Source: Bacteroidota bacterium (GTDB taxonomy: Bacteria; Bacteroidota; Bacteroidia; Sphingobacteriales; Sphingobacteriaceae). From it: DNA of 64,000 nt. The stretch spans positions 89,513 through 153,512 of the forward strand of contig JABDBM010000001.1 in the NCBI GenBank assembly GCA_013288685.1, in the 5' to 3' direction. Under the pieces are notes generated by a model that was given only the letters and a program-made list of their open reading frames with translations, was not told the origin of the DNA and made no database searches. Below are positions 54,409 to 62,468 of this stretch, in pieces (positions within the stretch are counted from its first letter, which is position 1; each line of letters starts with the position of its first letter). The position numbers and the translations under genes are program-made.

Positions 54409-54855
54409 TTAATCTTCCGCTGGTTCCAGCCGGTAATACCATATCCCCCAACCCATACAAATACAGTTACAAATCATCACACACGTTACCTTATCCGTAA
54501 CATTAAAAACATTATTTGGCGATAGATAAATAATGCAGGTAGCCGCCGTTAATAAAATACCCTCAGTGAAAACGAGCCATATCCTTACGGCCGGTTTGGC
54601 TACCACTGATACGGTGTATTGAACGGCCACCAAAAACGCCATCCACGGAATAAACGAAAAGCAAACTTCCAGGAAAACAAATGCCAGGTAGCCGAACAGG
54701 CTGTTATGCAGCACTTGCTTAAAGCTTTGGTGGTATACGCCCTCGTTGCAAAACGTTAATATCATAAATAGCATGGGTGCCATTACCACACTGGTAAGCC
54801 ATACCCGTATGCTGTAGCCGAAGGTGTAACATATCATTCTGTTGATCATAATCAT
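54409..54855 (-). CDS. Small membrane protein, paralogue 1 of 3
   Basis: 148 aa; start ambiguous among ATG 54855, 54849 and 54837. Four membrane helices, N-terminal SIRVWLTSVVMAPMLFMILT and C-terminal NCICMGWGIWYYRLEP. It is first of the three-gene array, preceded by a dispersed palindrome. Function unknown. Confidence 0.65.
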   Translation of the reverse strand: MIMINRMICYTFGYSIRVWLTSVVMAPMLFMILTFCNEGVYHQSFKQVLHNSLFGYLAFVFLEVCFSFIPWMAFLVAVQYTVSVVAKPAVRIWLVFTEGILLTAATCIIYLSPNNVFNVTDKVTCVMICNCICMGWGIWYYRLEPAED

Positions 54856-54868
54856 TGTGTTTTTGTCG

Positions 54869-54965
54869 GAACCTTGATTCGTAGGATTTGAGGATTATAG
54901 GATTGCGTCGCTTAAAAGAAATCAAAGCGATCAGGGCAATCCTCAAATCCTACGAATCATGGTTC
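54869..54965. repeat. Dispersed palindrome, ATTCGTAGGATT type
   Basis: Left arm 54869-54896 (core TTGATTCGTAGGATTTGAGG) and right arm 54938-54965 are inverted with one mismatch over 28 bp; about 41 nt between. Sister of 34171-34269, with T/C exchanged in both arms of the two copies (GTAGG here, GCAGG there), so pairing is kept. Confidence 0.82.
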
Positions 54966-54969
54966 AGAT

Positions 54970-56307
54970 TTATTCCCTATCCCAGCTAATCCTTCTTGAA
55001 AAATACATCAGCGTTGCCACGATGATAAACAGGGCCACACTGCCAAACAACAGCGACAAGGTTTCTAACTGTATGATGATGAATATGAACCCATAAAACA
55101 CCGACAGAATGAATGTAAATAATATAGCCACCGTTTGCTGTTTGAGCAGCGATGCGGTAAATACCGCGATTAATACAATGGTTGAAACGGAGGATATGAG
55201 GTAGGCCCAGTTATACCCCACCTGCTCGGCAAAGGATAACAATAGCGTATAATAGACCACCATAGCTGCGCCAATCAGGATGTAATTAAAAACATGTACC
55301 CGCTGTTTTTTAATAATCTCGGCCAGGAAAAGCGATATAAATGTGAGCAGGATAATAAGGGTTGAATATTTGGTGGTGCGCAAAATTTTGCGGTACTGAT
55401 CAATCGGCAATTGCATGCGTACACCGAAAACAGCATTTGCACGCTCTTTTTTTGCGGTTAATACCGTGTCGTTATTTACCCATTGTTGAGGGAATGGCCT
55501 GTTGTAATACATCATGTGCCATTTAGCATCGAAACCGCTGGCGCTTTGGGATTTGCCGTCAGGTAAAAAGCGACCGGGGAATTCGGGCGAAGCCCAGTCG
55601 CTGCTGATTTCCACATCGGTAGTTTTGGCGGTATGTAAAAAGAATAACTCGTTGCTTCCCTTTAAATCAAGATGGTAGCTAAAATTAAAGCCCTGGTCTT
55701 TTTGCAGCGGGAAGTTTACCTGCAAACCCTTATCAAAAGGAATTTTATCATCCAGTGCAGGTTCCGGCGTGTAATCTTGTCCTTGCATGGTTACTACCGC
55801 GCTGTTTTTTAAGCCTTTCATATCGGTTATGCTAAAAACCAGCCGGGCTTTATCGTATAAAACAGCTGAGGGGTCAATGCCCGCCGCTGTTAGGTCGGGT
55901 TTGCTAAAACTGCCAGTGATGGCAATGTCGGAATTGTAGACAGTAGCATCGTAAATCCCTTTTTGAAAAGGCTCGGTTTTTACGGCTGCCTTTACCTGCA
56001 AGGTTTGCGGTAATACATAAAGCATGTTCATTTCCTCGCGGGTAATTTGTTTGCCGTTACCATCGGTAGCAGTAACTTGTTTTTTATAAGGCAGCATTAA
56101 CACCGGCCCCTGCACCAGCTGACTGTCGGCCCATTTGGCTGCTACGCTGGCCCGCTGATCCTGCTGATAACCTTCGCGATCAATAATAAGTCCTTGTATC
56201 CACGCGGAAGGGATGAGGAAAAGAATAATAAGAGCAGCAATAAGCGCCACCTTAATTAAGATGGAGTCGATAAGCCAGTTTGGTTTAGTTTTGGTTGGTT
56301 CTGTCAT
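54970..56307 (-). CDS. creD: Cell envelope integrity protein CreD
   Basis: 445 aa. One N-terminal helix (about 17-37), a large periplasmic domain (40-310) and five or six C-terminal helices. The words LIIDREGYQQ, VLYVLPQTLQVKAAVKTEPF and FGVRMQLPIDQYRKILRTTKYSTL are typical of CreD. In E. coli it belongs to the CreBC regulon and protects the envelope. Here it is the last gene of a four-gene unit with a winged-helix regulator and two membrane proteins. Confidence 0.92.
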   Translation of the reverse strand: MTEPTKTKPNWLIDSILIKVALIAALIILFLIPSAWIQGLIIDREGYQQDQRASVAAKWADSQLVQGPVLMLPYKKQVTATDGNGKQITREEMNMLYVLPQTLQVKAAVKTEPFQKGIYDATVYNSDIAITGSFSKPDLTAAGIDPSAVLYDKARLVFSITDMKGLKNSAVVTMQGQDYTPEPALDDKIPFDKGLQVNFPLQKDQGFNFSYHLDLKGSNELFFLHTAKTTDVEISSDWASPEFPGRFLPDGKSQSASGFDAKWHMMYYNRPFPQQWVNNDTVLTAKKERANAVFGVRMQLPIDQYRKILRTTKYSTLIILLTFISLFLAEIIKKQRVHVFNYILIGAAMVVYYTLLLSFAEQVGYNWAYLISSVSTIVLIAVFTASLLKQQTVAILFTFILSVFYGFIFIIIQLETLSLLFGSVALFIIVATLMYFSRRISWDRE

Positions 56308-56363
56308 GATTGTTTAGTTAAAAGTACTTTGTATTTCAAAGTAAATAGATAAAAAAATAGTGC

Positions 56364-56579
56364 TTAGTTGGTAATTGTTTTTTGTTTTGCAGCTGTAATT
56401 ACCAGGTAGCTGTTTAAAGCCAGCAGGCACATCAGGCCTATATAGGATGCTTTCTGGGGCATTGTGCCGCTGAAACCCTCTTTTACACCATTGTAGGTAA
56501 CCCACAAAATAAAAAGGACATTCCCCGCAATAGCAGCGGTGCGCATCAGCAGCATTAAGGTTTTGTTTTGCATGATCAT
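56364..56579 (-). CDS. Small two-helix membrane protein of the creD operon
   Basis: 71 aa, two hydrophobic helices (about 9-30 and 44-62) separated by a short polar loop, ending AAKQKTITN. Starts at ATG 56579 or 56573. 20 nt beyond the regulator's stop and 56 nt before creD. Function unknown; position suggests membership of the same operon. Confidence 0.6.
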   Translation of the reverse strand: MIMQNKTLMLLMRTAAIAGNVLFILWVTYNGVKEGFSGTMPQKASYIGLMCLLALNSYLVITAAKQKTITN

Positions 56580-56599
56580 TCGTTTTAATGGTCGAGAAA

Positions 56600-56905
56600 T
56601 TATTTTGCTTTTTGTTGTTTTATCAATTGTTCCAGGGCATCCAAATGCTGTTTGAAGGCAGTTTTACCCTTTTCGGTAGATTCATAGTTGGTATTTGGCT
56701 TTCGCCCGAGAAACGATTTATGTACCACAATATATTCCTCCTTTTCCAATGCTTTAAGGTGCGATGCCAGGTTGCCGTCGGTAGTATCCAGCAGTTCCTT
56801 TAACGAATTAAAGTCGTACCGGTCGTTCACCATCAGCACACTCATTATCTGCAACCTTAAACGGTTCTCAAATGCTTTATCAAGTTTTTCAAAAGGAACT
56901 TTCAC
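56600..56905 (-). CDS. Winged-helix transcriptional regulator of the creD operon
   Basis: 101 aa, the HTH_34 (winged-helix) type: ENRLRLQIMSVLMVNDRYDF, LKELLDTTDGNLASHLKALE as the recognition helix, and the wing HKSFLGRKPNTNYESTEKG. It starts at GTG 56905, overlapping the upstream gene by 4 nt (GTGA). It probably represses this operon in answer to a signal from the membrane protein upstream. Confidence 0.85.
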   Translation of the reverse strand: MKVPFEKLDKAFENRLRLQIMSVLMVNDRYDFNSLKELLDTTDGNLASHLKALEKEEYIVVHKSFLGRKPNTNYESTEKGKTAFKQHLDALEQLIKQQKAK

Positions 56906-57501
56906 TTGTCGTATTTAAAGTACATCATGCTGCCGTATATAATGTGCAGCACACCAAAACCAATGGCCCAAAATAACAATCCGTAGCCGGGTAAGCAAGC
57001 GGCAATTAAACCAATTACAACTTCGCAGAGTCCCAGGTATTTAACATCGGTAAAGGTAAAATTACTGGCGCCAACTAAGGCAAGGCCGTAAAAAATTAGC
57101 GAGGTTGGGGCGACAACGCTATAATGCCCATGGTATAAAAAAATAAAGATAAAAAGCCCGCCACTAACTAAGGGCACCGCCATGTTAAATAGCAGGGCCC
57201 GGCTTACATTACCCCAAATAGCCTGGCCGCGCCTTTTGGCCTTGCGGGCGGTTAAAATATAACCAGTAACCAGCGAGGCAATCAATACCGCGAGCGCAAT
57301 TGCTGCCAGGCCATATATGCTATAAAGAACACCAAACGTGGCCGAGCCGCCGTAAATGATATTATAAGCCACCCCTGCACCGATAAGCGCATAAACGCCG
57401 GCCAATACGCCCGATAAGCCGCTAAGGGATATAAACTTTGAGGAACGCTCCATCAGGTTGCGTATGGAGGCTAACTCGTCCTGTATTTCTTTTTCTTCCA
57501 C
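56902..57501 (-). CDS. Polytopic membrane protein, first gene of the creD operon
   Basis: 199 aa from GTG 57501, about six membrane helices after a short cytoplasmic helix (EIQDELASIRNLMERSSKF). No enzyme motif. Such a protein next to an HTH_34 regulator is common in Bacteroidota and may sense envelope conditions; this is inference from context. Overlaps the regulator gene by 4 nt. Confidence 0.7.
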   Translation of the reverse strand: MEEKEIQDELASIRNLMERSSKFISLSGLSGVLAGVYALIGAGVAYNIIYGGSATFGVLYSIYGLAAIALAVLIASLVTGYILTARKAKRRGQAIWGNVSRALLFNMAVPLVSGGLFIFIFLYHGHYSVVAPTSLIFYGLALVGASNFTFTDVKYLGLCEVVIGLIAACLPGYGLLFWAIGFGVLHIIYGSMMYFKYDK

Positions 57502-57578
57502 GTAAAAGTACTTTGTTGTTCAAAGTAAATAATAAAATCTTATACTTGCAAATAATTACCAAACAATTGTGATAAAAT

Positions 57579-58124
57579 ATGAAAAAAGCGAATTCGTTCA
57601 TGGTCATTTTCGTCTTAACATGTTTTAACTATTCATGTTATTACAGCAATCCAGTGGAGAGAAACCATGTTGTTTTTAAAGATCAGATTAAAAATGTACA
57701 GGATTCATTAATAAAAATGAGAGCATTGTTAAAAAAACTTCCCATTGACATCAAAGGGCTTAACACCAGGTACTTTTTTGAAAATGAAGTTTTGTTTATC
57801 AATAGCGAGCCGTGTGGAAAAATTGATTCATTCAAGATTGATACAGTTAAAGTTCTTTCAAAATTTAGTAATAATGAGAAAATGCAGTTCCTGATTTTAG
57901 CGAAGTATCTGCAGCGAAATTATATTACTTGCGGCTATTTTGATTTGAGCGCAAATCTATGGCTGTTTGAATATCGCGTTTTGCCGGATAATACGTTTAA
58001 CGATTCCAGATCCATTACAATATTAAGCGATAAAGAAGATCAACTATTAGAACCTTTTTTCAGAATCCTGGATCGTAAAAATATGGTTTGCTTAATAGTC
58101 TCTAAAGAAGCAAAAATTAGATGA
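57579..58124 (+). CDS. Hypothetical lipoprotein
   Basis: 181 aa. Hydrophobic leader then lipobox-like FNYSC near residue 20. The rest is mixed alpha/beta and charged, without recognisable domain (NTRYFFENEVLFINSEPCGK). Divergent from the creD operon across about 77 nt. Confidence 0.6.
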   Translation: MKKANSFMVIFVLTCFNYSCYYSNPVERNHVVFKDQIKNVQDSLIKMRALLKKLPIDIKGLNTRYFFENEVLFINSEPCGKIDSFKIDTVKVLSKFSNNEKMQFLILAKYLQRNYITCGYFDLSANLWLFEYRVLPDNTFNDSRSITILSDKEDQLLEPFFRILDRKNMVCLIVSKEAKIR

Positions 58125-58175
58125 CAAATTCAATGGTCATAGTCGTGTTCATAAGAGAATTGAGTGGCTTATGAT

Positions 58176-58574
58176 CTAAAATAACTCCGATAAAACCATG
58201 ATCAAAACAACAAACCCAACGTAGAAGCCAAAACCATAAAGCGTCCATCGTATGAGTTCCCTGGCTTTTCTGTCGTACCCGTCTGCTCTAAAAGTACCGG
58301 CAAACATAAACAGTATGATACCTGGGAACATAAAAGCAAGTATTTTAGGAGTGGTATCAAGCGGGGTATTTGCCTTGGCGTCATCAATTGCTTTTTCCCG
58401 GGTAATTTCCTGGTTTACGATGGTTACCTGTTCATCCGATAAATCGCGGCGCTCATATTCTCTTTTTGCTGCCTCCAATGCATTGGGCTGATAATCATCT
58501 GGCGGACCGTTGATGATTTTTATCAAATCGGCATCGGTGCGCTTGCGCATTACATCGTCAAATTGGTTTTCCAT
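58176..58574 (-). CDS. Hypothetical two-helix membrane protein
   Basis: 132 aa. Soluble N-terminal 80 residues of the 'protease-like short helix' kind (DADLIKIINGPPDDYQPNAL, then AAKREYERRDLSDEQV), followed by two membrane helices (about 82-97 and 108-130). Function unknown. Single gene. Confidence 0.6.
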   Translation of the reverse strand: MENQFDDVMRKRTDADLIKIINGPPDDYQPNALEAAKREYERRDLSDEQVTIVNQEITREKAIDDAKANTPLDTTPKILAFMFPGIILFMFAGTFRADGYDRKARELIRWTLYGFGFYVGFVVLIMVLSELF

Positions 58575-58633
58575 TGGTTAAGTGATTATCTAAGGTTACT
58601 GGCCCTAAGATAGCGGTATTTCGGATTTATTTT

Positions 58634-58711
58634 TGGGGATTACAGTGATTTTAGGGTGATTACACCGATTTTTTGTTTGCGCCGCATAAAATCGATTTTG
58701 CAGATTTTTGA
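58634..58711 (+). repeat. GATTACAGTGATT word repeat, left of the flanked gene
   Basis: GGGGATTACAGTGATTTTAG, then GGTGATTACACCGATTTTTT. The reversed partner at 59605-59653 lies on the other side of the gene at 58780-59493. Confidence 0.7.
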
Positions 58712-58779
58712 ATTCTAACAAATTAATCAGGCAATTTTCCGATCTTTCAATCCTTATTCTATTATTAACTATAACCTTC

Positions 58780-59493
58780 GTGAAATCAGACTTAGACGAA
58801 CTTATTGAATCGCTTGAAATAGAAGAGCAATCGCTCAATAAGTTAATTGAAGCATGTCTAAAAGAACGCGACTACCTGGGCGCACATTATCATTCGATAG
58901 CTTTAGATAAAGTAAATCATCAGTTACAAGTTTTTAACAGTTTCAAAGGATCTTTATATAGCGCGAAATTAGGTTTGCAAATGATGATGGAAGATTTGGA
59001 TAATATCAACATTGATCCAAATCTTGCGGAATATGTTCGCAGACACTGGGAAACGAGAATTGAAGAACAAAAAGAAAAAATCGCAAAACTAAGCTTGCAA
59101 AAAGACAGGCCATTATACGACGACCAAAAGATCGACGATGCTTTATTCGATTTGTTTAACGGAGTTTGCAAGGGTTTTAAGTTAATTTTAGAGAGTGACG
59201 AAAGCCTGTGTTTAAATTTTGAAATATCAGAAATTAACATTTTGAACATAATTGTACACATACCAGAAGAGATGTATGATGATTATTCATTAAATGATTA
59301 TTCAGAAAGGACCATTGTCCAGGCATTCGAGGGGTTAGGATTTAAATTAAATGATAACGGAGATTTAGCCTATAAATATGATATTCGGGATTTCAAAGAC
59401 GCAACAATAATTAAGATGCTTTTAGCGCGAATTATTTATGACACTTTATTTTATGGCCAATATGCCAATGTTGCCACGCTGGAATATTATTAA
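58780..59493 (+). CDS. Hypothetical coiled-coil protein flanked by inverted repeats
   Basis: 237 aa from GTG 58780 (MKSDLDELIESLEIEEQSL); the frame extends to a TTG at 58708 inside a dispersed repeat, with a hydrophobic stretch that looks like chance. Residues 1-130 are charged helices (HWETRIEEQKEKIAKLSLQK); the C-terminal half is mixed, with an acidic DYSLNDYSERTIVQAFEGL. No family recognised. It is A/T-richer than its neighbours by eye, and inverted copies of the GATTACAGTGATT repeat bracket it. Confidence 0.65.
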   Translation: MKSDLDELIESLEIEEQSLNKLIEACLKERDYLGAHYHSIALDKVNHQLQVFNSFKGSLYSAKLGLQMMMEDLDNINIDPNLAEYVRRHWETRIEEQKEKIAKLSLQKDRPLYDDQKIDDALFDLFNGVCKGFKLILESDESLCLNFEISEINILNIIVHIPEEMYDDYSLNDYSERTIVQAFEGLGFKLNDNGDLAYKYDIRDFKDATIIKMLLARIIYDTLFYGQYANVATLEYY

Positions 59494-59554
59494 TTTAACG
59501 CTTAAATGATAGGTTAACTGACAACGCATGACGGACAAGCGAGGTTTGTAAGGT

Positions 59555-59579
59555 TTTCTCACTGCGTTCGAAATGGCAT
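59555..59579 (-). repeat. Half copy of the GTCATTTCGA repeat
   Basis: TTTCTCACTGCGTTCGAAAT corresponds, reversed, to the left arm of the element at 12929-13038. Confidence 0.55.
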
Positions 59580-59604
59580 AGAAGGAGACATATAAAAGTA
59601 AAAG

Positions 59605-59653
59605 AATCACCGTAATCACCCTCAAATCACTGTAATCCCAAAAAATAATCCCC
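59605..59653 (-). repeat. GATTACAGTGATT word repeat, right of the flanked gene
   Basis: Reads GAATCACCGTAATCACCC and CTCAAATCACTGTAATCCCA; reverse complement agrees with 58634-58711 over roughly 38 nt with few mismatches. Confidence 0.7.
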
Positions 59654-59660
59654 AAAAAAA

Positions 59661-60242
59661 CTAAATTGTTATTGCCGCCTTCACCAAGTAAGGCAAAATC
59701 TCTTTTTGAAAAGAAACAAAGTTTTTGCGCACATCACTGTCGCTTACTGATGTAAAGGCAAAGCTGAAAACAATATCCTTGCTGCATTTTATTAAAAAAC
59801 GCAGGCGCTGCTGGTAGGTTTCGTGTTTGCGGATGCCGCTGAGTTGTGAGAAGGCATTTACCAACATTTCTTCGAGCTCGTTGGATAAATTTTTGAGAAA
59901 AGCCTGTGAGTTGGCCGATTCGCGGATAAAATCCCAACCGATAAATTCATTACATACGGTGTACGACAAGCGGCAGGTTTTCATGATCAGGATATTGAGG
60001 TGGGCTTCCTCATCCATTTCGGGCGTGTTTTGATTAATCAGGTCGTCGACACTTAGTTTAATATACTCCATCAGCAAGGCATGCAAAATTGCCTCCTTGC
60101 TCTCGAAGTATTTATAAATAGTGGCCTTGGCTATCTTGGCCTTTTTAGCAATTTCGTTAACGCTGGTTTTATGATAACCGAATTTGCGAAACAAATCCTG
60201 CGCTGCGCGCTTAATGCTTTCTTTTATTTTGTCGGCTTCCAT
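59661..60242 (-). CDS. TetR/AcrR family transcriptional regulator
   Basis: 193 aa. N-terminal helix-turn-helix DLFRKFGYHKTSVNEIAKKA...KATIYKYFESKEAIL at about 17-55, followed by a ligand-binding all-helical domain. It stands alone, and the next gene downstream on its strand is the hypothetical region, so the target operon is not evident. Confidence 0.92.
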   Translation of the reverse strand: MEADKIKESIKRAAQDLFRKFGYHKTSVNEIAKKAKIAKATIYKYFESKEAILHALLMEYIKLSVDDLINQNTPEMDEEAHLNILIMKTCRLSYTVCNEFIGWDFIRESANSQAFLKNLSNELEEMLVNAFSQLSGIRKHETYQQRLRFLIKCSKDIVFSFAFTSVSDSDVRKNFVSFQKEILPYLVKAAITI

Positions 60243-60312
60243 GTATTCAGCTACAAATATCTTAAAAATACTAACATTTACGCTATCCTGTTTGTGTGGG
60301 ACTTATTGAAGA

Positions 60313-60732
60313 TTAAAAATTTGAAACAAATATCTCGAAGTTGCTCACTGTAATGTCATACGATTTAAGCGACCGGGTAGCCGGAGCCTTTACAGGTGTA
60401 CCGTCAATCAGCGAAAACTTGGCGCCGCTGCATGGGTCGGTTACGGTGAAACCTCCCGAATCGAGCGTTACGGCGCAATGGTTTTGGGGTAGGTAGCTGC
60501 TACAGCGGTCGTAGGCGGCATAACTGCCGTCGGCCTCGCGGTGTAAAATTAAACCGGCAACGCCATAACCATTAATTAGTACCGTGCCGCCCGGAACATT
60601 GAGGGCGCTCAGGCGGGGGTCGGTTATAGATGCCTGAAAGTTAATGGCAACATTGGGCACTGCATCGCCGCTTTTTCCGCAGCTCAGCAGGCTTAATGTT
60701 GCCATCAATAAAAGAAGAAACTTCTTTATCAT
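60313..60732 (-). CDS. Rieske-like lipoprotein without cluster ligands
   Basis: 139 aa. Lipobox LLSC near residue 18. Residues 50-125 follow the Rieske layout: GLILHREADGSYAAYDRCSS, then DPCSGAKFSLIDGTPVKAPA and TRSLKSYDI, which parallels CPCHGSxFd...GPAxxPL. The CxH and CxxH ligand pairs are not complete (first part CSSYLPQNHC, second CSGA), so a [2Fe-2S] cluster is unlikely. It starts inside the last codons of pheS (4-nt overlap) and ends the operon. Confidence 0.65.
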   Translation of the reverse strand: MIKKFLLLLMATLSLLSCGKSGDAVPNVAINFQASITDPRLSALNVPGGTVLINGYGVAGLILHREADGSYAAYDRCSSYLPQNHCAVTLDSGGFTVTDPCSGAKFSLIDGTPVKAPATRSLKSYDITVSNFEIFVSNF

Positions 60733-61763
60733 ATTGTCTCTGTTTGAAACTGTTTTAAAAAACGAACATCGTTTTCAGAGAATAAACGCAAATCGCGTAT
60801 CACATATTTTAAGTTAGTAATTCTTTCTATACCCATACCGAATGCAAAGCCGGTAAATTTCTTGCTGTCGATGCCGCAGTTTTCCAAAACGTTGGGGTCA
60901 ACCATCCCGCAGCCTAAAATCTCCACCCAGCCGCTGTATTTGCACATGTTGCAGCCCGAGCCGCCGCAGATGGTGCAGGAAATGTCCATTTCGGCCGATG
61001 GCTCGGTAAACGGGAAGTAGGATGGCCTGAAACGTACTTTGGTTCCTTCGCCATACAATTCCTGAACGAAATGATAAAGCGTTTGCTTTAAATCGGAGAA
61101 TGAAACGTTTTCATCCACATACAAACCTTCCACCTGGTGAAAAAAACAATGCGCCCGTGCCGAAATAGCTTCGTTACGGTAAACCCGGCCCGGCATAATA
61201 GCACGGAACGGCGGTTTGCCCTGCTCCATCATCCGCACCTGTACCGATGAGGTATGCGTACGTAAAGCGATATCATCCTTACCATGGTTTTTCTTGATAA
61301 AGAAAGTATCCTGCATGTCCCTGGCCGGATGCTCTTCGGGAAAGTTTAATGCCGAAAAGTTATGCCAGTCGTCTTCAATCTCGGGTCCTTCGGCCACCAC
61401 GAAGCCTAAACGTTTAAAAATATCGATAATCTCAATCCGCACCAGCGATAGGGGGTGGCGCGATCCGATATTGAAACCGTCACCAGGCAAGGTAAGATCG
61501 ATCTCGGATTTCGAATGTTCGATTTCGGAATTAAGACCCTCCTTTAATTCCTCGTATTTTGCTTCGGCCAGTTGTTTAAACTGGTTAAGTACTTTACCAA
61601 AAGTGCGTTTTTCTTCGGGACCAACGGTTTTAAATTGCTCAAAAAGGTCTTTGATAATTCCTTTGGTACCTAAAAATTTGATGCGGAATGTTTCCAGTTC
61701 ATCGGCATTAGCGGGTAAAAACGTGTTGATCTCGGTGGTATATTGGTCTATTTGGGCTTGCAT
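60729..61763 (-). CDS. pheS: Phenylalanyl-tRNA synthetase alpha subunit
   Basis: 344 aa. N-terminal coiled coil, then the class II core: motif 2 AISARAHCFFHQVEGLYVDE and motif 3 FAFGMGIERITNLKYVIRD. A four-cysteine knot (CTICGGSGCNMCKYSGW) is present. pheT is not in the window. Its ATG overlaps the PIN toxin stop codon (TAATG), and its end overlaps the next gene by 4 nt. Confidence 0.97.
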   Translation of the reverse strand: MQAQIDQYTTEINTFLPANADELETFRIKFLGTKGIIKDLFEQFKTVGPEEKRTFGKVLNQFKQLAEAKYEELKEGLNSEIEHSKSEIDLTLPGDGFNIGSRHPLSLVRIEIIDIFKRLGFVVAEGPEIEDDWHNFSALNFPEEHPARDMQDTFFIKKNHGKDDIALRTHTSSVQVRMMEQGKPPFRAIMPGRVYRNEAISARAHCFFHQVEGLYVDENVSFSDLKQTLYHFVQELYGEGTKVRFRPSYFPFTEPSAEMDISCTICGGSGCNMCKYSGWVEILGCGMVDPNVLENCGIDSKKFTGFAFGMGIERITNLKYVIRDLRLFSENDVRFLKQFQTETI

Positions 61764-62170
61764 TATAATGTTCTTAAAAATTGTTCGGCGGTTAACACCG
61801 GGATAGTTGAGTTTTTATAGTCTTTTATGTTTCGGGTGATAATTACTTCAGCTCCCGCATTTTTTGCAGTAAAAAATTGAACAGCGTCTTCAAAATCTGT
61901 AAAGTTGCTGTTAAATGCCAAATCGATTATCGACTGATTTACTTCAGTTATCGAAACAATACTTCTTAATCGCTTTAACAACTCCATTTTTGTTGATGGA
62001 GATAATTTATTTAAAAAATAGCAGGTATTTATAAAAGCTGTGGGCGATGTTATGGCTTTTAATTGCGCTTGATAACAAAGTTCCAATAAATTAGCCGCAG
62101 CGATATAAAATGGTTCCCGGCGAAGCGTTGCATCAAGCATGATATCGCTGTCAAGAAATATTTTTCTCAT
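61763..62170 (-). CDS. PIN-domain toxin
   Basis: 135 aa. PIN-fold ribonuclease: FLDSDIMLDATLRREPFY contains the first acidic residues, and TDFEDAVQFFTAKNAG and ITRNIKDY the others. It forms a pair with the antitoxin gene upstream (4-nt overlap, ATGA). It ends where pheS begins. Such toxins cleave tRNA, rRNA or mRNA. Confidence 0.9.
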   Translation of the reverse strand: MRKIFLDSDIMLDATLRREPFYIAAANLLELCYQAQLKAITSPTAFINTCYFLNKLSPSTKMELLKRLRSIVSITEVNQSIIDLAFNSNFTDFEDAVQFFTAKNAGAEVIITRNIKDYKNSTIPVLTAEQFLRTL

Positions 62171-62427
62171 ATTCCATATTTCTCTTCCAGGTGCTTGTGA
62201 TACTCCGCTTTGTGATCAAAGTCGGGCGTTGCATGATCTACAACAACCAAACTCTTAACCCAGTCCGAGAGTTCAGCTTCTTCCTTCATACGAAAAGGTT
62301 CCATTTCAGTTTGCACCTCTTTTTTGAAAAAGCTTTCAACAATTTTTGAAACGCTCGTGTTCCTTTTTTTAGCAACAGTTTTGATCTGATCTATTAAATC
62401 CGGCTCAATATTTAGCGTTAGTTTCAT
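62167..62427 (-). CDS. Ribbon-helix-helix-type antitoxin (DUF6364-like)
   Basis: 86 aa. N-terminal MKLTLNIEPDLIDQIKTVAKK and NTSVSKIVESFF is the RHH DNA-binding segment; the acidic tail (ELSDWVKSLVVVDHATPDF) would neutralise the PIN toxin. First gene of the four-gene chain, so its autoregulation would also control pheS. Confidence 0.88.
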   Translation of the reverse strand: MKLTLNIEPDLIDQIKTVAKKRNTSVSKIVESFFKKEVQTEMEPFRMKEEAELSDWVKSLVVVDHATPDFDHKAEYHKHLEEKYGI

Positions 62428-62468
62428 AGCTCCTATTTATACGTACAAATATAAACAACTTATACGTA

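Noticed and set aside
58708..58779. N-terminal extension of the coiled-coil gene to TTG 58708
   Set aside because: It lies in a dispersed repeat and encodes a hydrophobic segment with no counterpart in the rest of the protein.
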